From the NCBI RefSeq assembly GCF_021347895.1, contig NC_067121.1:16503962-16567961 (forward strand): a stretch of 64,000 nt of DNA. Direction: 5' to 3'. Position numbers and translations under genes: made by a program. Source of the stretch: Acanthochromis polyacanthus. Taxonomy: Eukaryota > Chordata > Actinopteri > Pomacentridae. This document shows, in pieces, positions 9,901 to 22,724 of this stretch (positions are counted from its first letter, which is position 1; the number at the start of each line of letters is the position of its first letter). Under the pieces are notes generated by a model that was not told where the DNA came from, made no database searches, and saw only the letters and a program-made list of their open reading frames with translations.

Positions 9901-12900
9901 ATACCTAGAGCTGACTGTTGTTATTCATTCCCTTATTACCATTTTCCTAGCAATACAAATACCTTCGCTTCAAGAGATCCCTGCCTTTGGTGGTGAAGTG
10001 CAGTGCCACTCAAGCACTTTACTCTGTCAGGAACTTCATTGTTGTGTATTTATTTTAGGTAAGTGTCCTTTCTTCATGAATAAAATGTCAGTAGCACAGC
10101 CCATACACCTACATAAAGCACTGAGCAATTTCTTCCAAATAGACTAGTTATTACTACATGTGACATTTGTTTTTGTCTTGTTTTTGTCGTGCGTTGCAAA
10201 AAATGACGAGAAGTGATACAAAGTATGTTAATTAAATATTAACAGGATACATTCCAAGAACATGGATCTGTAAGACACTGAATCTTCATTTGGACAGGTT
10301 GGTTAATTTTGGAGATTATATATGATTCATGAAACACAGTTGTTAACATTTTGTGCATGACCGATCTCTAGACTGACCTCTAAATAAATGTCTTTGTGTT
10401 TGATCTTGCCTTTCAGCTCTGTCCACCCTCTTGACAGCATAGCTGGACTGCTTGACCTCTCTCTGCTCTATCACCTCTGGAGCAGTGCCACTTTCCTTCT
10501 CCTCACGTGGAACATCACCCTGCTGCTCTTTAGGATTTTTGTCACTGAGGTATTTGCATTTGGCTTATTCCATCCCAAAACACCAAATATTCAGGAAGGT
10601 GGTTGCAGCACCATCTTCAATTTTACTTTGGGTGCTGGTGGTGGAAGATCATGATACAAAAGCTTTGTGTGCAAAATTACAGGCTTATACTCCCAATAAT
10701 TTTTGAGTTATGACATTTTCAAATTTTAATAGTTCAGGCCAAAATGCCCTCCCCAATCCTCGCCTGGAATTTTTAGGTTTTAAAATGCTTATATCTCTGC
10801 TTCTGGGTATCACAGAGACTTGAATTTTTTTCTCCAAGCTCTCTACATGTTGGTGATGTCCTAGAAACAACACACACACTCAGGAGAAGTCTCTACAGAG
10901 CAGGGGGGCTTGCCCAAAATGTATAAATTATTTGTTAAAACCACTTGCGAGTAGGGTTAAGGGTGTTAAAAATACCAGAAATCTTACAGATTAATGTCTT
11001 AGCACCATTTAGTACTGTTGTAGACCAGACTGGCTTATAACTTATACAGGGTGAGCCCTCTAGGCTAATTATTTAGAGAGATATGGACTGCTGAACATTG
11101 CCCCCCATGAAAAGTGCCTAATTTTCAAGGACCCTGAAGTCAGTGTAGCACAGGTGGTAGAGATCTGCAGATTTGCACAGAAAACTCATCTATCCTCTCA
11201 CTATAGCCGTGCACGGTCCCAGCTTCTAGCCATAACTGCAGCATGCTCAATTTTACCCTCTAACTATGCCATTTTTGGTAGTCACGAATCTGAACATGAC
11301 CTGTTATGCATATATAGTGTGCATATTTATGCTGGTGTGTACAACTGGAGTTGGAAAAATAACTTCCACATTTTTTAGATAACTTGCAAGGGCTGAATTG
11401 TGCCCACTAAACTTCTGAATTTAATAGAATAAACATACCTACTTTCATTCAAGAAATTACAGAACAAATCATTGCACCTCGAAGAACAAAACTCTTTCAA
11501 GCATCAATATACAATATGAGAAGACTTTTATAAATAGATCACATTCCCGGGATCACATGAAAGCTATCTGGAGCAAAATATGGAAAAATGTATGACAGTG
11601 TATGATCAATACCCTTTTGTATCATTAGTGGATTGTTATGCACAAAGCCCCAAGTATTTTCCAACATAATTACCACACCAGTGGATACACATGTATTTTT
11701 ATCTTATTGTACATAGTACCCTATAGCGTAGATTAAGATTCGCCGGTAGCCAGTAATGGCCTAGTTTGGGGGTAAAATTGAGCACGATGCCGTGATGGTT
11801 AGAAGTTGGGACTTTGCATGGCTATAGTAAGAGGATAGATGAGTTTCTGTGCAAATTTGCAGATCTCTACAAACTCTGCTACATTGACTTCAGGGTCCTT
11901 GAAAATTTGGCACTTTTCATGGGGGGCAATGCAGTCTGCGTGAATGGGCACAATTTATTTACTGGACCGTGGACCAGTAAACAGTAATTTTTTACTGGAC
12001 CGAAACAGTTTTTACTGGACCGAATATTTTATGTACAAATGTACCAAAAGTTGATGTATAATTAAATTTTAATAATTGTTATACAAATTTACTACTTTAT
12101 TAATTATGTCCCAGATACAACACGACGCCATGGGCGAAGAGAAATGACCGTTTTTATATAGAATAAACCATACAAAATTAACTATTGGATAAAGAAAAGC
12201 ACTCATTTGAGATCAAAACATAAATCATGTACTCAACCATGCTAGAAGTACTATAAATCACAGAGCAATGTGGCTGGGTCAAGCAGAGCGACCTTGTAGA
12301 AGCAAAATGAGGTGTGGTTTATTTATTTTCTGTTTATATCATGCGTTTTTATCGCGTGATATCGCTGTTCACACGAGAGCCTCTCTGAGGAGCAGCCCTC
12401 CCCATCCGGACAGCGCGCTGCTGCGCTGCGCTTGCTGTGTGCTTTGACTTTCGGAGCAAGACAGCAGCGCTTCGTTCCGTTGCGCGGTGCGATCGCATTA
12501 TGTGGAACTTCGGGGTTACATGAAAAAAATTACACCGGACATGAGACCGGTAATGTAGTAAGTTTTACCGGACTTTTGGTACACAAATCGGATTTGACCG
12601 ATGGTCCGACGTCATTGGCGCACACTACAATGTTCAGCAGTCCATATCTCTCTAAATAATTAGCCAAGAGGGCTCCCCCTGTATAAGTTACAAGCCAATC
12701 TGGTCCAGAGCAATACTAAATGGTCCTAAGACATTAATCTGTAAGATTTCTGGTATTTTTAACACGCGAGTGTTTTTTACAAATAATTTATACATTTTGG
12801 GCAAGCCCCCCTGCTCTGTAGAGACTTCTCCTGAGTGTGTGTGTTGTTTCTAGGACATCACCAACATGTAGAGAGCTTGGAGAAAAAAAATTCAAGTCTC

Positions 12901-15900
12901 TGTGATACCCAGAAGCAGAGATATAAGCATTTTAAAACCTAAAAATTCAGGCAGATTGGGGGGGGAGGGCATTTTGGCCTGAATTAATAAAATTTGAAAA
13001 TGTCATAACTCAAAAACTACTGAGAGTAGATGCCTGTAATTTTGCATACAGTTTTTTTTTTCATCATGATCTCCCACCACTATCTTCCAAAGCCAAATTG
13101 AAAATGATGCTGCAACCCCCATCTGTGAATTCAGACGGAATTGGTCATTTGTAAAAGACCGCATTGACATAGCCTCTTGATATTTTAATTTCAAATACCT
13201 TGCTGTGCCATAATATAGAAGTGAAATTTCCATATTTTCTTTTTGCGTCATTCGGACTGGCGATTCCTGCTTCACCCAACATTTATGTAGAGCTGACTGT
13301 GGTGACCATTATCTGTTGTTTTATTAAGATCAGTTCATAGCTAAAGAGGCAATGTCTGTTCCCTTTTTAATGATGTATGTACACTAGGGGGCAATAGCGC
13401 CAATGCTTTGAATTGAAATGATCTGAAGAGCAGCAAACCTAACTACATTATCCTAAAGTTCATGGTGAATCCTGTGGAAATTTCTTTAGCAAACAGTTAA
13501 AGGTATGCTCCTAAGGACTGTTAATAAACAAAAGTAATAATGCATTTCCTCTGCAGGTGTACAGTTTTCCTGTACAGTCATCTTTTACTGAAGATTCCCA
13601 TCAATGTCTTCCTAAAGTTCTTACTGAGAAGCAGCCAATGATATTGAAAGTATGTAGTACTCAGTGCAGTTACTTTCAGTTGTTTTTTTTTTTTAAATAT
13701 GCACTTATTGCCTATTTTGTTATGACTCATCTTTTCCCAATGTTTAGTTTCTAGCTCTGCAGGACTTGGCTCTGTTGTCTCAACATTCTCCTTCACGACG
13801 CTGTGAAGTCTTCAGTCTGAGTCAGCCAGGTCTGTTATTTTTTTACACAGAGAATGTACCTTGCACTACTTGAGATTTTTGTCATATAGAATAAATATTG
13901 ATAAGCTGCAGAATGATACTGAGTTTGTGCTTTTAGGTAGCCTAAAACAAAACTATAAATATTTATATCATTCATGTCATTCTCAGGAGGACATCCTCAT
14001 AACTGGAACGCCATCAGCAAAGAGTGTCTATCTCTGCTGACTGATCTGACTCAGCGACTTGTAGCCTATCATGATACGGTAGCAACGAATGGCAGAGCAA
14101 AATCACTGTCCAGTGGGAGTGAAAGGAAGACTTCATCTGAGACATCAGGTATACAAGTGGGTGATGTGGGTAAAGACTTTTGGATCAGTGTTTGTATTTA
14201 AAATGCTTCTTTGTTTTTTAAATTCTAAAATGACCTCAGGTACAGAAGACCTGATGAGTCCAAGACCTGTTTTTTTGATGAAAACCCCAGCTTCAGTGTT
14301 TGCTCGCTCCGTTGCTGGAACCCCACAAAGTCCTTTGACATCACTGTTCACTCCTGACCTGGACAGCCCCTTTGCTTCTCCTGCCCTGCGTCGTCTTGCT
14401 GCTCCAGTGGAGCAATGCTCACCCTGGTATGGCACAGTGCAGAGCCCACACATCATGAGGAGAGCACCAAAACTCTGGTCCACCTCCACAGGTGAGATGG
14501 AATTCCAAAAAAGCATCATCCCATTTAGTGTATACAAACACTGTAAGATGCAAGTTTAGTCAAATGAAGTTGTGAGAAATCGGCCGTAACGTCTCAAAAC
14601 ACAACATGCTCCTGGTAGATCACTGGAAACAGGTAAATTCTGCATGTGTATAAGTTCCTCTTTAAATGATGCCAATAAATGATAAATTCCATGAGGTTTA
14701 ATCTTGGAGTGTTTCATTGTAGGAATTTTGCAGCATAATTTTTAAACTCATCAGCTAATAAATACATTGCCTCTGTCTCCTTACAGATTCACAGGTCAAT
14801 GGCAGTCCCACACCATCCCCAGCCTCAGTTCCTAGTCCAAAGCAGGAACCCTCCAAACCAAGTTTTTTGGCTCAGTTCCTCCAGAACAGAAAAGAACAGG
14901 TACTAAAACCTCTTCACAAAGCAGAATTATAATGTAGCCTGTCCAGCATTGTACTTCTGATATAAGACTTTTCACACTTAACGTTTATAAAGTCTGAGGT
15001 AGTAGGTGCAATGCAGTGATCTTCTTCATTCAACTTCAGTAGTTTTCCAAAACCAACAGTCAGGTATGAAAAGGGATGGAGGTCTGTTTTCTCCTCTTCC
15101 TCTTTTTATTATTTTCTTATTCTTATCTAAATCAAACTAGTCATTTCTGCTTTGGCAGCAGAAAGGCAGTGTAGCTCATACATGACACACAAGAGGACTG
15201 CAACTGAAATTCAGATTGAAGGTTCTCAACAACAGCTAGAAAAATATGTGTCATCTGGATGTAGCATGTTACAGTTGTGTTAAAGTGCCTTTGTTCTGTT
15301 TGGAGTATACATCCACTTCAAATAAGGGACACAGCCTTGGGTTAAGTGTGAAAAGCCATTATTTGTATTCATTGTCATTCGTAGTTTTAATGTGAAACAT
15401 CTCTGCATTTAATTGTCCCATTTAGGTTAAAAATTTCTTGGCAAAGCGGGTGCTGATAATGTATTTGTTTAACAAGGTAAGGATGTGTGATGTGCATGCT
15501 ATCTCCCTTAAGTTTGTAAACACTGAGAGGCTCCTGCATGCTTTTGTGTGATAAAGTGGATTTTCTACTTGGTTTTCACAAACCTGCCATCCTCATGTGC
15601 CACCATCACTAATTTAACTCCTGGTTCGGGGTCTAATGGTATAGCCATTACTAATGTAGCTTTTTTCCATCCATCTAGTTGTTACAATGAGCCTTACTGA
15701 TTACTTTGAAAGCTTGAATTAAGGAGTCACGTAACACCTGCAATGAATGGTAGCTTAGTCCTGTAAAACCAGTGTTATTCCTGCACATCAGATGTTGGGA
15801 AAACTTGTTTTTTCAATCAGGTTAGAAGTTTATCAGAGCCAAATTTTGTACTTGCATTGCACTACTTTTATGTAGAACCTAGTTTGGTTAGTCTCTTCTT

Positions 15901-18293
15901 TTAGTAACACCTGCATGTTGTAGTGTAGTCTCACTGGAATCTGTCTGACTAACAACTTCCTGATTTCAGTAAATGCTTTTTTTTCAATAAAAAGAGAACT
16001 ACTAGCTAACATTGTGTCTTACAGCTTCCAGAAGCTTCCAGTCAGGCTCTTTTTGCTGACAGCCAGGCTCATATTTGGGCTTTGGAAGGTAGGAAAATAT
16101 GCTGACTCTTTCCATTTGATTTGAATGCAACTTCTTAATCCAACATGCTTATTATTTTCTTTCATTTTATCCCATACAGGGCTGTCTTACCTTGTTCAGG
16201 CTTCATTCTCAGAAGACCAATTTGGAGTTGTACAGACTACATTACCCAGCATTCTCAGCTGCATGCTGGTCTTGCAGGAGGTAACTTTATCAGGGTTTAT
16301 TGGAGCTATACCTAGTACACAAACTTGAAATTCAGGACATGGTATTTAAGTTAAATGGTGAACATGCAGTTCCATAAAGGTCAGTTTATGTTTACAGATA
16401 GCCAGAGAGCCTGACTATGGATTAAATTGATCTACCTTGGTGAATAGCAGTGATGTTTGACCACTGAGCAGCGTTTACTATTAAAAACAAGAAGAATTCA
16501 AACATCTAATAACCAAAAAAGAAATAAATGTGTATTTATGGCTTATTTAACAAAAATGGATAAAGACTGTCACAAGTTCAGATCCTTATTTATAGATCAT
16601 TACGAACTCAGGGCTGCACAGTGGAGTTGTGGTGAGCACTTTCGCCTTGCAGCAAGAAGATCCCGGGGTGGGCCTGGGATCTTTCTGCATGGAGTTTGCA
16701 TGTTCTCCTTGTGCATGCATGGCTTTTCTCTGGGTACTCCGGCTTCCTCCCACAGTCCAAAAATATGCTGAGGTTAATTGATTACTCTAAATTGTCCGTA
16801 GGTATGAATGTGAGTGTGATTGTTTGTCTGTATATGTAGCCCTGTGACAGACTGGCGACCTGTCCAGGGTGTCCCCTGCCTTCATCCAAGTCAGCTGGGA
16901 TAAGCTCCAGCACCCCCGCGACCCTAGTGAGGACAAAGCGGTGTATAGAGAATGGATGGATGGATGGATTACGAACTCATTAAAACCATACAACTAGCCA
17001 CATTATAGTGTTCTGTTTTGACACTGATGTATTCACCAATACTATTCAGAACATAGATACACATAGATTTTTACATTTCTGGTGAAAGGAGCAATTTTTT
17101 TTGCAGTTGCAAATATTAATGCAACTATTATCATTTTTTTGCGGTTATTTTGATGCATAGCATAAGCCTAAATGTTTGATGTCATATACCATATAATTGA
17201 ACATGTACGTTGGTCACATCTTCATTTATCATTCATCATTGTAAAATATATATTGAAGTTGATTTACTGCAATTTTTTGACTGATACCGGGAAATAAAGT
17301 CAGAATATATGGAATTGGGAGTCACTGATAAAATCTTGGCTTTATCATCAGGTCAGTGTTGTTTTGATTAAACATCTCAGACTTAACCTCACAGTTAGCT
17401 TGGTCTGGGCCGTGTGAGTTTGAATTATGTTGAATTTGTTTTATTAAACTGAAATAACCCAGCAGTAGGTCAGTGGACAGATCCCTAGTCTCTGTCTACT
17501 TGTTGTCGGCCCAGGGTGTCACTTTTGGTTTGCATAAGGTTTTGAGATATCCCAGCTGAGACAACAATAACTGGAGTCTTTTTTTGAAATGTGTCATTGT
17601 TATATTGTTTTTCAAACATTTGAACTGAAAACTTGTCAAACGAATGATTCCGAGGCACTTGACGAAGTCTGTGCAACAGTGGTGTTTTGATAAAACTTTG
17701 ATTGTTCAAATTTGAGCCCTTTCTATTTTAGGTTAAAACATTCCTCATGTAGGGAAAAGAGGCTGCAACATCAAAGCATCATTTCAGTCACCCTGCTCAG
17801 TAAACATGCAGGATTATATTGACATTGTTGTAGTGACAGTTGCCAACAGTACATACAACAGGATCTCACTGCGCCATGGCATAGATGTAGATAAAACAAA
17901 AAGGACTGCTTTAAATTCTTCACACACTAACATGCAGTTGTGTGTTCCTCTCCTTCAGGCTGTAGATCGACACTTCAAGCTACCTCATGCCTCCAGTAAA
18001 CCCGTCAGGTCGACCAGCAGCATGGGAGATTCGACTTATAAAACATTGCGCTTTGCTCTCAGGGCCACGCTCAAGACTGCCATCTACAGGATTGCAACTA
18101 CTTTTGGAGATCACTTAAAGTAAGACTGCCTGCCATCATATCCTAGCGGTTCTACATTGTTTTTTTTTTTTTTTTTTTTAAATCTCATTGCGGGTATCCT
18201 AACTCTTGGTGTTTTTGTATAATCTACAGCGCTGTTCAGATTTCTGCGGAACACCGGAAAAGATTGCAGCAGTTTCTGGAGTACAAGGAATAA
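6961..18293 (+). CDS. ndc1: NDC1 (TMEM48) transmembrane nucleoporin, apparent 1-bp deletion in exon 6
   Basis: Eighteen coding exons: 6961-6999, 7985-8105, 8190-8291, 9250-9424, 9513-9639, 9951-10058, 10246-10297, 10417-10549, 13557-13649, 13748-13829, 13987-14148, 14240-14491, 14787-14899, 15426-15476, 16025-16088, 16180-16280, 17959-18119, 18230-18293. NDC1 anchors the nuclear pore complex in the pore membrane and helps pore and spindle-pole insertion. Hydrophobic segments occur in exons 2-8 (about six membrane passes). The cytosolic C-terminal half carries the family signatures [31 protein letters not shown] and KLPHASSKP, ending in [13 protein letters not shown] (TAA). All junction phases agree except exon 6/7. 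Exon 6 ends TTATTTTAG, whereas frame and family (YLF-L-GYIP) require one more T. As written, TAG closes the frame after 223 codons; with one more base the total is 666 codons, close to human NDC1. It may be an assembly error or a true lesion. Gene identity is certain. Confidence 0.93.
10590..13130. mobile_element. Long inverted-repeat DNA element in NDC1 intron 8
   Basis: About 700 bp at 10590-11290 reappears as its diverged reverse complement at 11744-13130. Matching landmarks are GTTGCAGCA at both extremes, TTCTGGGTATCACAGAGACT against AGTCTCTGTGATACCCAGAA, GGGGGGCTTGCCCAAAATGT against ACATTTTGGGCAAGCCCCCC, and GGTAAAATTGAGCA facing TGCTCAATTTTACC. A loop of about 450 bp lies between the arms, and a further 696-bp insertion sits in the right arm. 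No transposase frame is seen. I interpret it as a foldback-like non-autonomous DNA transposon; terminal bases and target duplication were not resolved. Confidence 0.7.
11932..12627. mobile_element. 696-bp TIR element nested in the right arm of the foldback element
   Basis: The left end CAGTCTGCGTGAATG and the inverted right end (TAGTGTGCGCCAATG when reversed) match at most positions. CAATG flanks both sides (11927-11931, 12628-12632). The other arm of the host element shows the uninterrupted sequence (GGGGGGCAATGTTCAGCAG in reverse), so the boundaries are directly demonstrated. Subterminal copies of TTTACTGGACCG (three near the left end) and ACCGGAC (near the right) resemble transposase-binding repeats. 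It has a GC-rich core (12361-12500) and no long protein. Confidence 0.7.
16611..16967 (+). mobile_element. Non-LTR retrotransposon-type insertion with (ATGG)n tail
   Basis: The body begins GGGCTGCACAGTGGAGTTGT and ends in GAATGGATGGATGG. A perfect 12-bp target duplication, ATTACGAACTCA, lies on both sides (16599-16610 and 16968-16979). The tail plus variable-length duplication fits target-primed reverse transcription. No coding frame is present. It lies in NDC1 intron 16. Related sequence occurs at 39289-39648, 37331-37495 and 63217-63340. Confidence 0.8.
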
Positions 18294-19028
18294 GACACCT
18301 GATAGTGGCTCTGGTTCCTTCAGATTCTTATCAGTGCGAGTGATGTTTGTCTCAAGACATCAGCTTCACTTAAGCAACAAGTGACAGCCCACAATAGTGG
18401 CTCTTTTAATATTTATTTCTGCACTATGTTGTGGTGGATTGTATTTGATAGGCTGGATCACATCTCCCACATGCATGAGGTATATGCAGACATTACCTTC
18501 TGTGTTTGGGAGATAAAACTAGTGTACTTACTGTATAAGCAGTCCATTCCAGCAGAGGTTGGTTTCAATTGTATTGCAGGTAAATAAGAACATTTGACTT
18601 GTCAATGAGGAGGAGTTGTAAAGGGCTAATTGAGCTGCATTTTCTTTAAGTTTCATATTTCAGCTGCTGTCCTTTTGACTCATGTTTTATATTTGCTATG
18701 AGTGAGAGAGATGGCGTGTTAACCAAGAAACAGTTTCATGAGTGTCTGACATACTTCCATGAAATGTTTTCATCAATCTGGTTTTGTTCTCAACACTAGG
18801 AGAATGCAAGCTGTGTGCATCAGCTCAGTAAATACACTTTAGTCAAATTTGCAGATTAGACACCTGTGTTTGCACACTCGTGTGTTTTTGTCGGATTTGT
18901 TCGTGTGAGATGAGTGTGTCGTGTCACATCAGGGGCACAGATTTGGTGCAACTGGTTACAAGTGTTGGTAAATGTTTTGTCACTGCCAACGTGAGTTTGA
19001 TTTTTCACTCAAAGAGCTGTTGAATAAA
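18294..19028 (+). other. NDC1 3' UTR ending at a polyadenylation signal
   Basis: Non-coding sequence after the NDC1 stop runs to AATAAA at 19023-19028, followed by a T/G-rich stretch (TTTATTTTCTTGGGTTTG). A 3' UTR of about 750 bp is inferred. Confidence 0.55.
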
Positions 19029-19872
19029 AAATGTCAATTTATTTTCTTGGGTTTGTATCATTACCAAGCTGAAATACACACACGCTAATTATGCATCATA
19101 ATAGCAGATATTTTGAAGTCTGTGTATCAATGCAGGTTTACTACTTTGTCATGGACATAAGACAGTGGAGAGCACTGACTAAAGCCATGTCTGAACCACT
19201 GAAGATGCTAAATCTGCTTTGAAGAAAATGCAGAAAGTCTAGGAATGGGTACTGATTTAGCTAAATACTTTGTCTTCATGTCTGGAAATCCCTGGAAATC
19301 AATACTGTCTGCTTTAGTACACACATCTTGGTACTGAAACCTCAAACTGGCACCCCAAAATCCCAAATCAACTGAACAGCAGATAATGTCCTTCAGCGTT
19401 TACACTGGCTTCAGACTGAAGGAAGAAGTGCATATCTATTAATAGAAAACATCTTTTCCACAGCAATCATTACTGTACTAAATGCGCAGTCACAGTGAAG
19501 AACACCAATGAAGTGTGAAATTCAACCAGCATAGACCCTGAAATTGAAGTAGCTAAATAAAGCTGAACAGTTTTCCTACTGTGCCATTTTTGGGTAGCAG
19601 TTAATGTGATTTTTAGTATAAAATACCATTAAATTTACTGAAAACCTAAAAGAATTGCCATTGTGATAAACCTTTATATCCAAACTAAATATTGTGTTTA
19701 ATAAATGACCAAAAAGACAATATTGTTTGATAAATGACTGAAAAACACTAATGTTTTGTAACAGCTTATTAACAGTTCAATTCTGCGTATGAGAAATTGT
19801 AGTTCTTATTTAAACTCCTGGGTTTTTTCCTAAGATTTTACAAATATGAAGAGCTTATAGGGGCATCTGGTA
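19029..19872. other. Intergenic sequence, nothing recognised
   Basis: A/T-rich sequence without a long frame, recognisable repeat or RNA gene. It separates the end of NDC1 from the first Tc1 copy. Confidence 0.5.
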
Positions 19873-21500
<1,628 letters not shown>

Positions 21501-21873
21501 TAAATAATATCTTAAAATGGACAAATGCTTGCTTTCCCATAAAATTGTCCATGGAGTGTGAAGAGATTTCACTGAAGAATCCATCACATTTATCTGTGTC
21601 ATGCACATATGTTCAATTAATAGTCATAAATGCTGGTATAATGTTACAGCTGCACAAGGATTTGAAATGGTAATTTTAGGATCTGTTGCTTTTGGGAGTT
21701 ACCTGTGTTTAGGGGGAATTCACCTGAACTTTACAATATAAGTCAGGATATTTTAGACTGCTGGATTTTGTTGATGCGTCTTTAATAATTCTCTCTCTCC
21801 CAACTGTTGCAAAAATACCACATCGGTTTAATTTATTTATATATATTTGGGTTTTGCAGATTTTGATTATATA

Positions 21874-22242
21874 CACTACCATTCAAAAGTTTGGGGTCAC
21901 CCAGACAATTTCATGTTTTCCATGAAAACTCACACTTGAATTCATCTGCTAACATAATTGCACAAGAGTTTTCTAATCATCAATTAGTCTTACAACACCA
22001 TTAGCAAACACAATAAGCATTAGAACACAGGAGTGATGGTAGCTGGAAATGTTCCTCTGCACCCCTATGTAGATATTCCATTAAAAATCAGCCGTTTCCA
22101 GCTAGAATAGTCATTTACCACATTAACAATGTCTAGGTTGTATTTCTGACTCATGTAATGTTAACATCATTGAAAAAAAAAACAGCTATTCTTTCAAAAG
22201 TAAGGACATTTCTAAATGACCCCAAGCTTTTGGACGGTAGTG
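21874..22242. mobile_element. Tc1-type MITE, family M copy 1 (full length, 369 bp)
   Basis: The ends CACTACCATTCAAAAGTTTG and its inverse (ending GACGGTAGTG) are flanked by TA at 21872-21873 and 22243-22244. It has no coding capacity. This is the best-preserved copy of a family also seen at 26301-28882, 29757-29970, 30871-31727, 49215-49577 and, as one end only, 60430-60467. Confidence 0.88.
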
Positions 22243-22718
22243 TATGTTCATTTAACAATCGTACAGCAACATTTAACTGTGCAGTGCTGTGGTATAATGT
22301 TACAGCAAGTTGTTGAAAAGTTTGAAAAGGTAATTTTAGGATCTGTTGCTTTTGGGACGTACCAGTGTTTGGGGGATTTAACTAAACTTGACAATAAAAG
22401 TCAGGATATTTTAGACTGTTGGATTTTGTTGATTCATTTTTAATTCTCTCCCAATTAAACTAAAGTGCAAGGGTGCCTCTTTAAAATAAATGAGCTAATG
22501 TTAGTAAACAATATATTTTGCATTAACCCGAAGGCATTGGTACTAGAATGAACTTTGAGAAACGTAAACTTAACAGGTTTACCTAAAAGTGTACGGTCAG
22601 GAGATATGACAAAAAGAGTCTTTTGCTGCCGCTAATAAAATTTATGAAATCCCACACTATGTTACAATACAACTGAACAAGACCAAAAAATGACAAGATG
22701 AAGAGCATCGTCTTTTTG

Positions 22719-22724
22719 TTTATT
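22719..22724 (-). terminator. Polyadenylation signal, probably of DCAF8
   Basis: TTTATT on the plus strand reads AATAAA on the minus strand, followed on that strand by a T/G-bearing stretch. It is the likely end of the long DCAF8 3' UTR. Confidence 0.5.

Noticed and set aside
11154..11378. 74-codon frame in the foldback element
   Set aside because: The other arm does not preserve it; no transposase motif.
12432..12659. 75-codon frame in the GC-rich core of the nested 696-bp element
   Set aside because: No domain; it crosses the element boundary at 12627, so it cannot be an element gene.
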